NCBI GenBank assembly: GCA_900551355.1
Contig: URVR01000005.1
Location: 1 to 21,268, forward strand
Origin: an uncultured Eubacteriales bacterium
GTDB lineage: Bacteria; Bacillota; Clostridia; Oscillospirales; Oscillospiraceae
Length of the DNA stretch: 21,268 bases
Reading direction: 5' to 3'
The translations under genes and the position numbers were made by a program. The notes beneath the pieces are model-generated. The model made no database searches, was not told the DNA's origin, and worked only from the letters and a program-made list of their open reading frames with translations. Each line of letters begins with the position of its first letter. Positions within the stretch are counted from its first letter, which is position 1. Positions 14,428-21,219 of this stretch are shown here, one piece after another.

Positions 14428-15213
14428 ATGAGCATCGTGTTTTTCGACCTGGACGGTACGCTGGTGGACGAGGACGGCAACATACCGCCCTCCGCGGCGC
14501 TGGCCATCCGGCGGCTGCGGGAGAACGGGCACTATTGCGTGGTAAACACCGGCCGTCCCTTCCGGGACAGGGACCCTGCGCTGGATGCGCTGGACTTCGA
14601 CGGCTATGTGTGCAGCTGCGGGCAGCACCTGATCTTTCAGGGAAGGACCCTGCTGCGCGACGGCTTTGACCGCGAGACCAGCCGCCTTATTGCCCGGATG
14701 GGCCATGCCTGCCGTCTGGGGATGTATTTCGAGTCGGAGGAGGGCTTCTGGCTGGAGAACTCCTTCCCGCCGCTGGCGCCGAATCTGCAGGTCGCGGTGG
14801 ACAGGCTGCGCCGCAACGGCGAGGTCGTAGTGTCCCCGCTGACAGACGAGCGTTTCCGCTGCGACAAGCTGAGCATCTCCTACACGCCGGACAGCCGCCT
14901 GCAGGAGTTTCTGACCTTTATCCGGCCCTACTGCGAGATTATCGACCAGGGACGGCGGATGTACGAGCTGCCGAAGCGGGGCCACAGCAAGGGCGCCGGC
15001 TGCCGGAAGCTGGCCCAGCTGCTGCATACGCCGCTGGAGGACTGCTGCGCCATTGGCGACAGCACCAACGACCTGTCCATGCTGCGGTGCGTGGGACACC
15101 CCATCGCCATGGGGAACGCCCCGGAGGAGGTGGCTGCGGCAGCGGAGTATGTCACCTCCCCGCTGCGGGAGGACGGCATCTACCGGGCCATGGCACACCT
15201 GCATCTGATCTGA
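14428..15213 (+). CDS. HAD-superfamily hydrolase, Cof-type phosphatase
   Basis: A 261-residue cytoplasmic phosphatase of the Cof/YbiV-like HAD class. Motif I is FFDLDGT with nucleophile Asp7 and Asp9, motif II is the Thr of NTGRP (Thr41), motif III is Lys188 in GHSKGAG, and motif IV is GDSTND (210-215). A large cap domain lies between motifs II and III. Such enzymes remove phosphate from sugar phosphates or related metabolites, often with loose specificity. It starts 12 bp after the lipoate ligase gene, with GAAGGGA upstream, in the same operon. A damage-control or overflow role for a phosphorylated pathway intermediate is possible but not shown. Confidence 0.93.
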   Translation: MSIVFFDLDGTLVDEDGNIPPSAALAIRRLRENGHYCVVNTGRPFRDRDPALDALDFDGYVCSCGQHLIFQGRTLLRDGFDRETSRLIARMGHACRLGMYFESEEGFWLENSFPPLAPNLQVAVDRLRRNGEVVVSPLTDERFRCDKLSISYTPDSRLQEFLTFIRPYCEIIDQGRRMYELPKRGHSKGAGCRKLAQLLHTPLEDCCAIGDSTNDLSMLRCVGHPIAMGNAPEEVAAAAEYVTSPLREDGIYRAMAHLHLI

Positions 15214-15230
15214 GAAAGGACGGTGCCGTC

Positions 15231-15692
15231 ATGTCATACGATACACAGACCCTGTCGGCGTCCCTGCGGGAGACGGAGCCGTGGCGCCGCCGCTTTACGG
15301 CGGAGTCGTACCCGGCCGCCTTTTCCGATTACAAGGAGCGGTATGCGGCGGCCTACGCCTGTGCGCTGGCGGAAACGCCGCCGGAGCAGCTGGCGGCGGC
15401 GCTGCTGGATGCGGCGGAGCGTACCGGCGGACGCCGGGGCGATACGCTGCCGCTGCGGATGGTGCTCGCACTTTATGTGACGCCCATGCTGCTGGATATG
15501 GACGGCGCGGCCCCGGAACTGGCTGCCGCACTGTGCCGCCTCTGGGCGGAGCGACATCCTCGCCAGGTATACAGCGTGTCCTCCTTTGACCAGATCGGCC
15601 AGGGTTTCCGGAAAAAGCTGCTGGGCTTTGACCGGGGCTGCGTCTACGACACCGAACGGAAGAAAAAAAGCCTTTTTCATGGACTCCTTTAA
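15231..15692 (+). CDS. Hypothetical protein, 153 residues
   Basis: I do not recognise this family. The protein is mostly alpha-helical in appearance, rich in Ala, Leu, Arg and Glu, with no signal peptide, clear membrane segment or catalytic motif, and a basic tail (ERKKKSLF). The start at 15231 is chosen because AAAGGA lies about ten bases upstream and it is 17 bp after the HAD gene; an earlier in-frame ATG at 15087 would overlap the HAD gene heavily. It is the last gene of the LacI-lplA-HAD operon, ending two bases before a terminator. Its coding composition matches its neighbours, which supports a real gene. Confidence 0.75.
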   Translation: MSYDTQTLSASLRETEPWRRRFTAESYPAAFSDYKERYAAAYACALAETPPEQLAAALLDAAERTGGRRGDTLPLRMVLALYVTPMLLDMDGAAPELAAALCRLWAERHPRQVYSVSSFDQIGQGFRKKLLGFDRGCVYDTERKKKSLFHGLL

Positions 15693-15693
15693 C

Positions 15694-15740
15694 ATATGGC
15701 GCAGGGGCACCACCCACCGGGTGGTGCCCCTGCGCCATAT
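15694..15740 (+). terminator. Rho-independent terminator, perfect 22-bp stem
   Basis: Arms 15694-15715 and 15719-15740 are perfectly complementary around a 3-base loop. A TTTTT run follows six bases later (15746-15751 region). It ends the LacI-lplA-HAD-hypothetical operon and separates it from the convergent pseudogene. Confidence 0.88.
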
Positions 15741-15767
15741 TGGATCTTTTTCAAACGCCTGCCGGTA

Positions 15768-16773
15768 TTAGGACAGGGAAAGCTCCCTACGGGCGAGCGC
15801 CTCCGTGCGGCGGCACAGCTCGTCGAGAGACAGGCGGTGATAGCCGTGGACGCTGCTGTTCACCATCGGCGCAAAGCCCGCCGACCATTTGGAGGCAATG
15901 CTGTCGATGCCGCCTGCCAGACCGAACACCGAGCCCACCGTAGCGCCGTTGCAGTCCGTGTCGAAGCCGGCCAGCACCGCCGCGGCCACCGCGTCGTCAT
16001 AGCTGTCATGCCAGAGGATGCAGGCGGTGACCAGCATGGCGTTGGGAATGGTCAGGCACCAGTCGAACTGGATCTTTTCATCATACGCCGCATGTACGTC
16101 GTTCACCACCGCATCAAAGCTGTCTCCCTGCGCATAGCGCGTCAGCACGGCGTGGATCGCCTGATGCAGCCGGCTCCCTGCGGGGATCTGGAGCAGCGCC
16201 AGACGGACCCGTTCCGCCATGCTGAGCGATGCACATAGCACAGGCTCAGCAGCCCCGCAATGAACATCTCGCCATAAATGCCGTTTTTGGCGTGAGAGAC
16301 GGCGGCATCGTTCCATGCCAGCCGCGCCGCTTTCTTCGGCATGCCCGGGCAGACGTAGCCGAAAAGGTCGCCGCGTATCTGTGCGCCGATCCACTCGCGG
16401 TACGGATTGCACGCCATCGCGGAATCCGGCGGCAAAAGCCCGTTCATCAGATTGCGGATGGCCGCGCGCTCCGCGGTGCATGAGTGGAAGGCCGGTATGC
16501 CCAGCAGCCACGCCTCCGCCATGTCGCAGGGCGTAAAGGCAAGGCCGTACCGCTCCATGGTTTTCAGCGCGATCACGGAATAATTGATATCGTCGTCGTT
16601 GGGGTATTCCTCCAGATAATTCCGCCAGCAGACCTCCTGCCGGTCGTAGGGGGTGGTGACATCCTCCCGGCAGATGCCGTACTTCTCCCGCAGCCGGCTG
16701 TCGGAAACGGCCTGCATGTAGTCCCGCAGCGGCCACTGGCCGCTATCCTTCAGATAGAATTTTATAAGTAACC
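15768..16773 (-). pseudogene. ADP-ribosylglycohydrolase-family pseudogene (frameshifted, N-terminally truncated)
   Basis: Two overlapping minus-strand frames together read as one ADP-ribosylglycohydrolase. The upstream frame contains QWPLRDY, NDDDINYSVIALK (an acidic metal-binding motif), NPYREWIGAQIRGD and VSHAKNGIYGEMFIAG. The downstream frame continues with LALLQIPAGSRL, and FDTDCNGATVGSVFG with the second metal-binding Asp pair. The frame switch falls near 16220-16245. Homology begins abruptly near 16770, right beside a hairpin, with no room for the usual N-terminal glycohydrolase segment and no credible start codon or ribosome binding site. It is therefore both truncated and frameshifted. 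Such enzymes hydrolyse ADP-ribose linkages or related nucleosides; this copy is unlikely to be functional. An assembly error could explain the frameshift but not the missing N-terminus. Confidence 0.85.
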
Positions 16774-16816
16774 AAGGCACTGTACAAGCATCACTGAAAA
16801 GGTACAGTGCCTTTTT
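16774..16816. terminator. Hairpin with T-run at the pseudogene/alarmone-synthetase junction
   Basis: A perfect 12-bp inverted repeat (AAGGCACTGTAC at 16774-16785 with its complement at 16802-16813) flanks a 16-base loop and is followed on the plus strand by TTTTT. It probably terminates the minus-strand alarmone synthetase message, although the better T-run is on the plus side where no gene precedes it. It marks the exact point where glycohydrolase homology stops. Confidence 0.6.
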
Positions 16817-16848
16817 GAATATGCCGTTTATGAAGGATTTGATATCCC

Positions 16849-17505
16849 CTAACAATCCATATTTCCTTGAGCGGATTTGATCCTCCGATACATCTCCTGC
16901 ATCTGTCGATCAATTTCGGCGATCTTGCCCGCGCATGCAAGCATTTCCTCGTTGATGCCCTCCGGCAACTTTGTCTTATCTACCTTATACCGAATATCGT
17001 GCTCTAGACTGGCCCAAAAGTCCATAGCAATCGTGCGGATCTGAATTTCCGCAGTTACCTGCTCCGTCCTATCTGACAGATACACCGGCACCCGGATATC
17101 CAGATGTAATGAGCGGTATCCGTTATAGTTTGGTGTGCGGATATAGTCTTGCCTTTTGATAATCTTGACATCCTTCTGCAGTTCCAGCATCTCCGCCACC
17201 CGGTACACATCGTCGATATAACTGCACACTACCCTGACACCGGCAATATCATGGATGCTCTCCCGCGCTGCCTCAATGGTCAGCGGCAGCCCTTTATTCA
17301 GCAGCTTGGCCGCAAGGCTTTCCACAGACTTTACGCGTCCTTCAATGTGGTGGATGGGGTTCCTCGCATAGAGCACCTTGAACTCGTTGTTCAGTATTTC
17401 AAATTTCAGCGACAGCTGCTTTACAGCGGAATCATAGAGGTTCTGCATGAGCTGTATCTCATATGGATCATTACAAAGTACCGCTCGGAATTCTGTTCTT
17501 ACCAT
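16849..17505 (-). CDS. Small alarmone synthetase (RelA/SpoT synthetase-domain protein)
   Basis: A 218-residue single-domain GTP pyrophosphokinase that would transfer pyrophosphate from ATP to GTP or GDP, making (p)ppGpp. Motifs visible are GRVKS (56-60), HDIAGVR with Asp86 as the probable Mg ligand, YNGYRSLH (127-134) for substrate binding, and EIQIRT (153-158), then FWASLEH. There is no hydrolase, TGS or ACT domain, so it is of the RelQ/RelP-type stand-alone class. The start at 17505 follows GGGAGG; an upstream in-frame start at 17565 is weaker. It is more A+T-rich than the operons to its left, which suggests a different origin. Control is probably transcriptional, but no clear promoter was identified. 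It lies downstream of the TetR gene, 152 bp away. Confidence 0.93.
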   Translation of the reverse strand: MVRTEFRAVLCNDPYEIQLMQNLYDSAVKQLSLKFEILNNEFKVLYARNPIHHIEGRVKSVESLAAKLLNKGLPLTIEAARESIHDIAGVRVVCSYIDDVYRVAEMLELQKDVKIIKRQDYIRTPNYNGYRSLHLDIRVPVYLSDRTEQVTAEIQIRTIAMDFWASLEHDIRYKVDKTKLPEGINEEMLACAGKIAEIDRQMQEMYRRIKSAQGNMDC

Positions 17506-17657
17506 TTGCTTGTTGCCCTCCCTTTTTAATTTTGCCCTCCGAGGCACCAGACAAAGGCCCTCCATAGCGAGCAGATGGCGGCGGAGCTGATACTGCGTCT
17601 TTTTTCAGCATCCACGGTGTAGCAGTCTTGGGGGCTTTCTTTCTTGCGAGCATTCTT

Positions 17658-18206
17658 TTATCGGAACAGCAAAAGGCTAACCTTCACTACCTGACTGACG
17701 AAGCGGATCATTTCCTCCTTGCTGTACTTGTCATAACCCTCTACAATAACATGCATCAAGCCGTTGGAAAGATGCGTATACATCATCTCCAACTCGGTTT
17801 CACTGGCCTTTGGCAATTCCCTGTGCCAATAAGCAAGGCTGTCGGTTTTCGCCAAAGCGATCATTTTCGCAATGACAGCCGAACTGGTATTCCCCAGAAC
17901 GAGTGTCCGGCAGGCTTCCTGATTTTGATCGACCATGTCATAGAGGGCTTCAATTAGAGCCGTCACATCAAAGGAATTGACATAGCGAAGGGATTTCTCA
18001 AATTCATCAATGAGCTCATTCTCAATGCTCTCCAGCAGTGCAAAGCAGTCGCTGTAATGGGTATAGAAAGTAGCCCGGTTGATTTGGGATAGTTGGCAGA
18101 GTTCCTTTACCGTGATTTTATTGACCGGCTTCTCCTTCAGCAGCTTCAAAAAAGACTGCTTGAGTATCATCTGTGTATAGCGTTTCCTCGCATCCAGTTT
18201 CTCCAT
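17658..18206 (-). CDS. TetR/AcrR-family transcriptional regulator
   Basis: A 182-residue TetR-type regulator. The N-terminal three-helix DNA-binding domain is clear, with ITVKELCQLSQINRATFYTH at residues 31-50 matching the family recognition helix pattern. The C-terminal helical ligand domain is not characteristic. It is moderately A+T-rich. The start at 18206 has a weak GAGGGTG upstream. It is divergent from the SDR/epimerase gene with a 175-bp gap containing CAACAC repeats, so it most likely represses itself and that gene. The ligand is unknown. Confidence 0.92.
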   Translation of the reverse strand: MEKLDARKRYTQMILKQSFLKLLKEKPVNKITVKELCQLSQINRATFYTHYSDCFALLESIENELIDEFEKSLRYVNSFDVTALIEALYDMVDQNQEACRTLVLGNTSSAVIAKMIALAKTDSLAYWHRELPKASETELEMMYTHLSNGLMHVIVEGYDKYSKEEMIRFVSQVVKVSLLLFR

Positions 18207-18243
18207 CTAGAAATCACCCTCAATTAAAGATTATAACGTTCAT

Positions 18244-18266
18244 CAACACTTTGGTATGCTGTGTTG
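18244..18266. promoter_or_regulatory. Candidate TetR operator CAACAC-N11-GTGTTG
   Basis: A 6-bp perfect inverted repeat (18244-18249 and 18261-18266) lies in the gap between the divergent TetR and SDR genes. A further ATCAACAC copy occurs around 18341-18348, just downstream of the SDR promoter. The position suits TetR autoregulation, but this is inference. Confidence 0.45.
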
Positions 18267-18296
18267 TTTTTATTTCAGTTGTACGGCAAGTGCTGA

Positions 18297-18325
18297 TTGT
18301 TTCTGCTTTTCATTTCAAGTATATT
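18297..18325 (+). promoter_or_regulatory. Promoter candidate for the SDR/epimerase gene
   Basis: TTGTTT (18297-18302), a 17-base spacer and TATATT (18320-18325) match a sigma-A promoter reasonably well. The expected transcript has a short leader before the GAGGAG ribosome binding site of the SDR gene. Confidence 0.55.
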
Positions 18326-18381
18326 ATACTCGTGAAAGATAATCAACACCTGTATGCCTATTTTGAGAGGAGACTTTTTAG

Positions 18382-19389
18382 ATGTACGATAAATATCTCA
18401 TTACAGGCGCCACCGGCTTTCTCGGCAGAGCAGTTGTGGAGGAGCTGGTGCACCACGACGCTCAGGTGCGTGCACTTGTGCTGCATAACGACCCCTATAT
18501 CAACCTGCTCCCGAAGGAAGTCCATACCATCGTCGGCGATGTGTGTGATAAAAACTCACTTGCAGACTTCTTTGCGGATGCCGATAGCCGTACCTGTGTG
18601 ATTCACTGCGCGGGTATCGTCTCTGTCGCGTCCAGACCCGGCCCGAAGCTCTATCAGGTCAATGTGGGCGGAACATGGAGAATCCTCCGGCAATGCTTAG
18701 CGCACGATGTGGGAAAGTTAATCCATGTCAGCTCCGTCCATGCCATACCGGAAAAACCGGAGGGCTGCGTTATCACGGAAAGCTGTGACTTCTCTCCGGG
18801 TCTTGTAGACGGCGATTACGCAAAGAGCAAGGCGGCCGCAACCGAACTGGTCTTCGATGCGGCAGAGCGTGGGCTGAATGCCAGCATTGTCTTTCCCTCC
18901 GGCATCATCGGGCCAGGCGACATACAGGGAGGGAGCTTCACCTCAATGGCAAAGTCTTTTCTGGCCGGGAAGTTGCCCTTTGCTGTTCGCGGCGGGTATG
19001 ACTTTGTGGATGTACGGGATGTTGCAAAAGGTATTCTGGCCTGCTCCGAAAGCGGAGAGCCCGGCAAGGGCTACATTCTGTCCGGCCACTACATTACGAT
19101 TCGTAAGATGCTTCAGCTTGTCGGAAAGGCCGCAAAGCTGAAGTATCACCCCATCTGTCTGCCATTGGGCCTTGCAAAGTTGGCGGCCCCATACTACGAA
19201 CGCCGGAGTCTGAAGGATCGAAAGCCGCTGTTTTTCACCCCCTATTCCGTTGCCGTTCTTGCCTCAAACGGGCAATTCAGTCATGCCGCAGCATCGGAAT
19301 GTTTTGCATATCAGCCGCGCCCAATGGAGAAGACTTTGCGGGATATGACAGTCTGGCTTATGGCGCGGAAGGAAAAGGGTGAACTATGA
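18382..19389 (+). CDS. NAD-dependent epimerase/dehydratase-family protein (extended SDR)
   Basis: A 335-residue extended short-chain dehydrogenase/reductase. The Rossmann motif is GATGFLG (residues 9-15), an acidic segment GDV follows near 52-54, and the catalytic Tyr146/Lys150 lie in DYAKSK with Ser117 or Ser118 completing the triad. The C-terminal substrate domain resembles dihydroflavonol-reductase or hydroxysteroid/nucleoside-sugar SDRs, so the substrate could be a ketone or a sugar nucleotide. The start at 18382 follows GAGGAG nine bases upstream. It is divergent from the TetR regulator, which probably controls it. A GC-rich hairpin at 19474-19505 may terminate it. Confidence 0.9.
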   Translation: MYDKYLITGATGFLGRAVVEELVHHDAQVRALVLHNDPYINLLPKEVHTIVGDVCDKNSLADFFADADSRTCVIHCAGIVSVASRPGPKLYQVNVGGTWRILRQCLAHDVGKLIHVSSVHAIPEKPEGCVITESCDFSPGLVDGDYAKSKAAATELVFDAAERGLNASIVFPSGIIGPGDIQGGSFTSMAKSFLAGKLPFAVRGGYDFVDVRDVAKGILACSESGEPGKGYILSGHYITIRKMLQLVGKAAKLKYHPICLPLGLAKLAAPYYERRSLKDRKPLFFTPYSVAVLASNGQFSHAAASECFAYQPRPMEKTLRDMTVWLMARKEKGEL

Positions 19390-19473
19390 GTTCTCCTCTG
19401 CGTCATGATGCCCCGCCTCTCGCTTAAGGAGCGAGCCTCCCGCCGCCATAAAGGATATCTTGACGGGCCTGCT

Positions 19474-19505
19474 GCGGGAGGACGCTCTCAGGAGCGTCCT
19501 CCCGC
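19474..19505 (+). terminator. Terminator-like hairpin downstream of the SDR gene
   Basis: A perfect 14-bp inverted repeat (19474-19487 with 19492-19505) has a 4-base loop and is followed by TTCCTTTCCC. It is a plausible end for the SDR transcript. A smaller hairpin CTCGCT/AGCGAG precedes it at 19419-19435. Confidence 0.55.
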
Positions 19506-19529
19506 TTCCTTTCCCGTCCGGCAGGAAAG

Positions 19530-19644
19530 AGTTGCGGCGATCTCCTCTCCCAAGACCTTTGACGCCGGTGTGGCGCTGTACGGCGTAAGCGCCCTGCTGT
19601 CGCTGACCGGGACCGCGCTGGTCATCAAGCGCAAGAACGGCTGA
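19530..19644 (+). pseudogene. C-terminal remnant of a cell-surface protein with PKTFD-type anchor
   Basis: The last 30 or so codons before the TGA at 19642-19644 read SSPKTFDAGVALYG, then a hydrophobic stretch (SALLSLTGTALV) and a basic tail (IKRKNG). That order (motif, membrane segment, positive tail) is the layout of a wall-anchored or membrane-tethered surface protein C-terminus; similar PKTxDAG tails are common in surface proteins of Oscillospiraceae-like bacteria. Nothing upstream can encode the rest: the frame opens only at 19405 in low-complexity sequence interrupted by hairpins, and the SDR gene ends at 19389. I read it as a fragment left by rearrangement. A genuine 79-residue protein starting at 19405 is the alternative, but no good ribosome binding site supports it. 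The rest of 19390-19772 holds only hairpins. Confidence 0.6.
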
Positions 19645-19698
19645 TTGACCGATACGCATTTCCTTTGAGAGCGATCTGCAAACACCTCATCTAAAATA

Positions 19699-19739
19699 GC
19701 CATAAGGCGGCGGACATCACCTGTCCGCCGCCTTATGGC
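19699..19739 (-). terminator. Terminator of the redox operon, 18-bp stem
   Basis: Perfect arms 19699-19716 and 19722-19739 flank a 5-base loop, followed on the minus strand by TATTTTAG. It lies downstream of the TlpA-like gene (stop near 19773) and separates it from the convergent surface-protein fragment. Confidence 0.8.
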
Positions 19740-19772
19740 GCGTATCCCTCCTTGCGGGGAAACCTCTGTTTG

Positions 19773-20714
19773 TCAGCCCATATCGGCGGCGAGCGCCTTG
19801 TCGATTTGGGCTTGCAGTGCCTCCGCCTGCTTCTTTTCCGTAATAGCACCCACGATGGGGTCACCCACGATGTTGCCGTTCCTGTCAACCACATAGGTGG
19901 TGGGATAGGCAAAGATATTGGTGGTGAACTTTCCCGCCTCACCATCTGAGTCGAAATACACATTCTGATAGGTCGCACCCTTCTTGGCCAGTACATCCTT
20001 TGCCTCAGAGATTGCCGCTTCATCGCCGTCCAGCGTGAAGGTGTTGACGCCGATGAGGGCGCCGCCCTTTTCCGCAAGCTCCTTGTTCAGCGCATCCAAC
20101 TCACCAAGCTCTCCTACGCATGGATTGCAGGTGGTGAACCAGAAATTCACCACGGTGACGGCGTTTTTGGCGAACAGCTCGCTGCTCTTCACCGTGTTAC
20201 CGTCCAGATCCTTGCCCTCAAAGGCGGGAAACTTCTGCATACTGCCATCGTCAGGCGGCGTGGTCATATCGCTGCCCGCCGGTACGCTCATGCTGCCATC
20301 CTCTGCGGGCGTTCCGGATAAGCTGGGGAATTTTTCCTCCAATGCGGCCAGCCGGTCCTCGATATTTTTGATTTCCGTGGCTTTTTCCTTCAGCAGCTCG
20401 TACTCCTCATCGGTGAACTGCTCCTTGGCGGCTTCAATGGTGCTCAGCAGAAATTCGCCGTAGTTTTTGCCGTCCTCCATCATGGCCATGCCCTTGTCGG
20501 CGGACAGAAAGACCTTCTCCCACAGCTCGGTGTTCTCCGCCTGAATGGCGTTCTCCTGTGCCATCAGCTCATCGTACAGCGCTGCCGCCTCCTCGGCGGT
20601 CTGCGGCTCCTTGTCCGTGTCCTCATTCCTCTCCGCCTGCTTCGCGCCGCAGGCGACCGTAACGGCGGCCAGCACCAGCGCCAGCAGCAGTGTGATGATT
20701 TTCTTTACGTTCAT
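19773..20714 (-). CDS. TlpA-like thioredoxin-fold lipoprotein
   Basis: A 313-residue secreted lipoprotein: an MNVKK start, a hydrophobic segment and a lipobox ending TVAC with Cys22. Residues 38-130 are Glu/Ala/Leu-rich and probably coiled-coil or helical. A Pro/Gly/Ser linker follows, then a redoxin domain from about 160 with the CNPC active site (Cys196, Cys199) after VVNFWFTT and a cis-Pro in AYPTTYV. It should reduce or exchange disulfides outside the membrane. The start overlaps the stop of the upstream polyferredoxin by ATGA, and GGAGG precedes it, so the two are coupled and probably work as an electron pair. The helical N-terminal extension is longer than in typical TlpA/ResA proteins. 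Confidence 0.92.
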   Translation of the reverse strand: MNVKKIITLLLALVLAAVTVACGAKQAERNEDTDKEPQTAEEAAALYDELMAQENAIQAENTELWEKVFLSADKGMAMMEDGKNYGEFLLSTIEAAKEQFTDEEYELLKEKATEIKNIEDRLAALEEKFPSLSGTPAEDGSMSVPAGSDMTTPPDDGSMQKFPAFEGKDLDGNTVKSSELFAKNAVTVVNFWFTTCNPCVGELGELDALNKELAEKGGALIGVNTFTLDGDEAAISEAKDVLAKKGATYQNVYFDSDGEAGKFTTNIFAYPTTYVVDRNGNIVGDPIVGAITEKKQAEALQAQIDKALAADMG

Positions 20715-21219
20715 TTTGTTTCCTCCGTTTTTAATTCATTTACAGGTTCTTTTTTACCGTCTCCAAAGCCGTAGCGGAAGCTGACGGCGTTGGTGGGGCA
20801 GGCGCGGATGCACATCCCGCAGCGGATGCACTCGGTGTGGTTGGGCGTTTTCGTCACGTCCACATCCATCTTGCAGGCTCTGGCGCATTTTCCGCAGGAG
20901 ACGCACTTGTTTTTATCCACCTTCATCTGGAACAGAGACACCCGGTTGAACAGCGCGTAGAACGCGCCCAGCGGGCACAGCCACTTGCAGAAGGGCCGAT
21001 AGAATACGATACTCAGCACGATCACCGCCAGCAGGAGGCTGAATTTCCATGTAAACAGGCTGCCCAGTGCCGCCCGGATACCGGAATTGGCGAGGGACAG
21101 CGGAATGGCTCCCTCCAGCACGCCCTGGGGGCAGAGGTACTTGCAGAAAAACGGGTCGCCCATGCCCACGTCGTTCACAAGGAACGCCGGCAGCAGGAAG
21201 ACCGTCACCAGCAGAACGG
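20711..21219 (-). CDS. Membrane polyferredoxin (NapH-like 4Fe-4S protein), 5'-truncated
   Basis: The C-terminal part (about 168 residues) of a membrane iron-sulfur protein. Two CxxxCP motifs (FFCKYLCP and PFCKWLCP) flank transmembrane segments, as in the NapH/polyferredoxin family. Two CxxCxxCxxxC clusters follow (KCVSCGKCARAC and ECIRCGMCIRAC), each binding a [4Fe-4S] centre, probably on the cytoplasmic side. It likely carries electrons across the membrane to the thioredoxin-fold lipoprotein encoded next, whose start codon it overlaps. The true start is missing because the contig ends in adapter at 21220; the GTG at 21208 is only an internal codon. A reading that begins MCIRDS in another frame is adapter-derived and false. 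Confidence 0.9.

Noticed and set aside
17471..17653. 60-residue minus-strand open frame beginning MLARKK between TetR and the alarmone synthetase
   Set aside because: It overlaps the start of the alarmone synthetase gene, has no convincing ribosome binding site and no recognised motif. It could be a small antitoxin-like gene, but the sequence does not support it.
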